From assembly GCA_025363325.1 (NCBI GenBank), contig JANYEF010000184.1:1-5202 (forward strand): DNA of 5,202 nucleotides. The letters are read 5' to 3'. Each line of letters begins with the position of its first letter. Within the stretch, counting starts at the first letter, position 1. Below are positions 4,862 through 5,202 of the stretch, piece after piece. Origin of the DNA: Nitrospira sp. (GTDB lineage Bacteria > Nitrospirota > Nitrospiria > Nitrospirales > Nitrospiraceae). Below the pieces are notes generated by a model. It saw nothing but the letters and a program-made list of their open reading frames with translations. It was not told the DNA's origin and did not search any database. The translations under genes were made by a program, and so were the position numbers.

Positions 4862-5202
4862 ATGAATCTTATGCCTCTCTCAACGCTCATGACTCTGGCC
4901 CTGTGCGCCGTGCTGTCCGGGTGTGCTGCTAACACGGTTTTTCCGCCAGAAGTCATGGAAAAGGTCTCTCCGACCTTTCATTTTGAGGCGTGGCGTGACG
5001 CGGGTCCTACGAATGAGTCAGGTAAATCCGATGCAGGGATCAAAGTCGAGCTGGGAGGCCGCATCGTCCAAGCTACCAAGAACGGCAAGGGCATCGTGAT
5101 TGTCGCGGCGCAACTTCCCATCGTGAGCCATCCCGTGTACGGACCCACGGAGGATGTTAAGAGAACCGGTGACTATGAATTCGCCTTTCTCTATCCAGGA
5201 GA
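4862..5202 (+). CDS. Slp-family outer-membrane lipoprotein (3' end outside window)
   Basis: The frame runs open from ATG 4862 to the window end, giving 113 complete codons. Residues 1-20 form a lipoprotein signal peptide with a short polar start, a hydrophobic stretch and the lipobox LSGC, so Cys21 should be lipidated after cleavage by signal peptidase II. The mature part begins AANTVFPPEVMEKVSPTFHF and continues with IKVELGGRIVQATK (residues 60-73) and IVIVAAQLPI (77-86). This matches the layout of E. coli Slp (starvation-inducible lipoprotein), where a GGKVINV segment is followed by LEIAVLPL. Known Slp proteins are about 170-190 residues, so roughly a third or more of the gene is missing. 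The residue after Cys is Ala, not Asp, which by the E. coli rule favours outer-membrane sorting. The function of Slp is poorly known; it is linked to envelope stability under starvation or acid. It is far from the upstream genes and probably has its own promoter. Confidence 0.85.
   Translation, partial: MNLMPLSTLMTLALCAVLSGCAANTVFPPEVMEKVSPTFHFEAWRDAGPTNESGKSDAGIKVELGGRIVQATKNGKGIVIVAAQLPIVSHPVYGPTEDVKRTGDYEFAFLYPG

Overview
The window most likely comes from the genus Nitrospira (phylum Nitrospirota, nitrite-oxidising or related bacteria). This is inferred from protein content and general look, with no search run. The pointers are an ethylbenzene-dehydrogenase/NXR gamma-type heme b protein, a TatA of the type I associate with that group, NHL-repeat and TPR companions, an Slp-type lipoprotein, and a CAGGATGCTGAAAAAG-type intergenic sequence that I recall from Nitrospira genomes. 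Base composition is moderately GC-rich in genes and clearly more AT-rich in the long intergenic region. All supported genes are on the + strand.

Left part (2-3390) is a tight same-strand series: the 3' part of a multi-spanning membrane protein of unknown function (open to the window start), a cytoplasmic six-TPR protein, a TatA twin-arginine translocase subunit, and a leaderless six-bladed NHL beta-propeller. Gaps are only 26-28 bases, so these four are probably co-transcribed. After a 95-base gap comes a membrane-anchored heme b protein (3486-4313) with both expected axial ligands, Met137 and Lys259. It looks like the gamma subunit of a DMSO-reductase-family (type II) molybdoenzyme such as nitrite oxidoreductase, but no alpha or beta subunit lies in the window.

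Right part (4314-4861) is about 550 bases without a convincing protein gene, but rich in structure. It starts with a 13-base tandem duplication that takes in the stop codon of the heme protein gene. Next is a 9-base-periodic array that reverses strand orientation in its middle and can fold into a long interrupted hairpin. Further on is an AT-rich stretch with TAACATGCTG-type repeats spaced by multiples of 11 bases. The last gene, entering at 4862 and cut by the window end, encodes an Slp-family outer-membrane lipoprotein with a clear lipobox.

How the genes may work together is inference. TatA would serve export of folded cofactor proteins, the gamma-like heme protein would carry electrons from a periplasm-facing molybdoenzyme, and the TPR and NHL proteins look like scaffolding or assembly factors. 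The intergenic repeats are the least explained part of the window.
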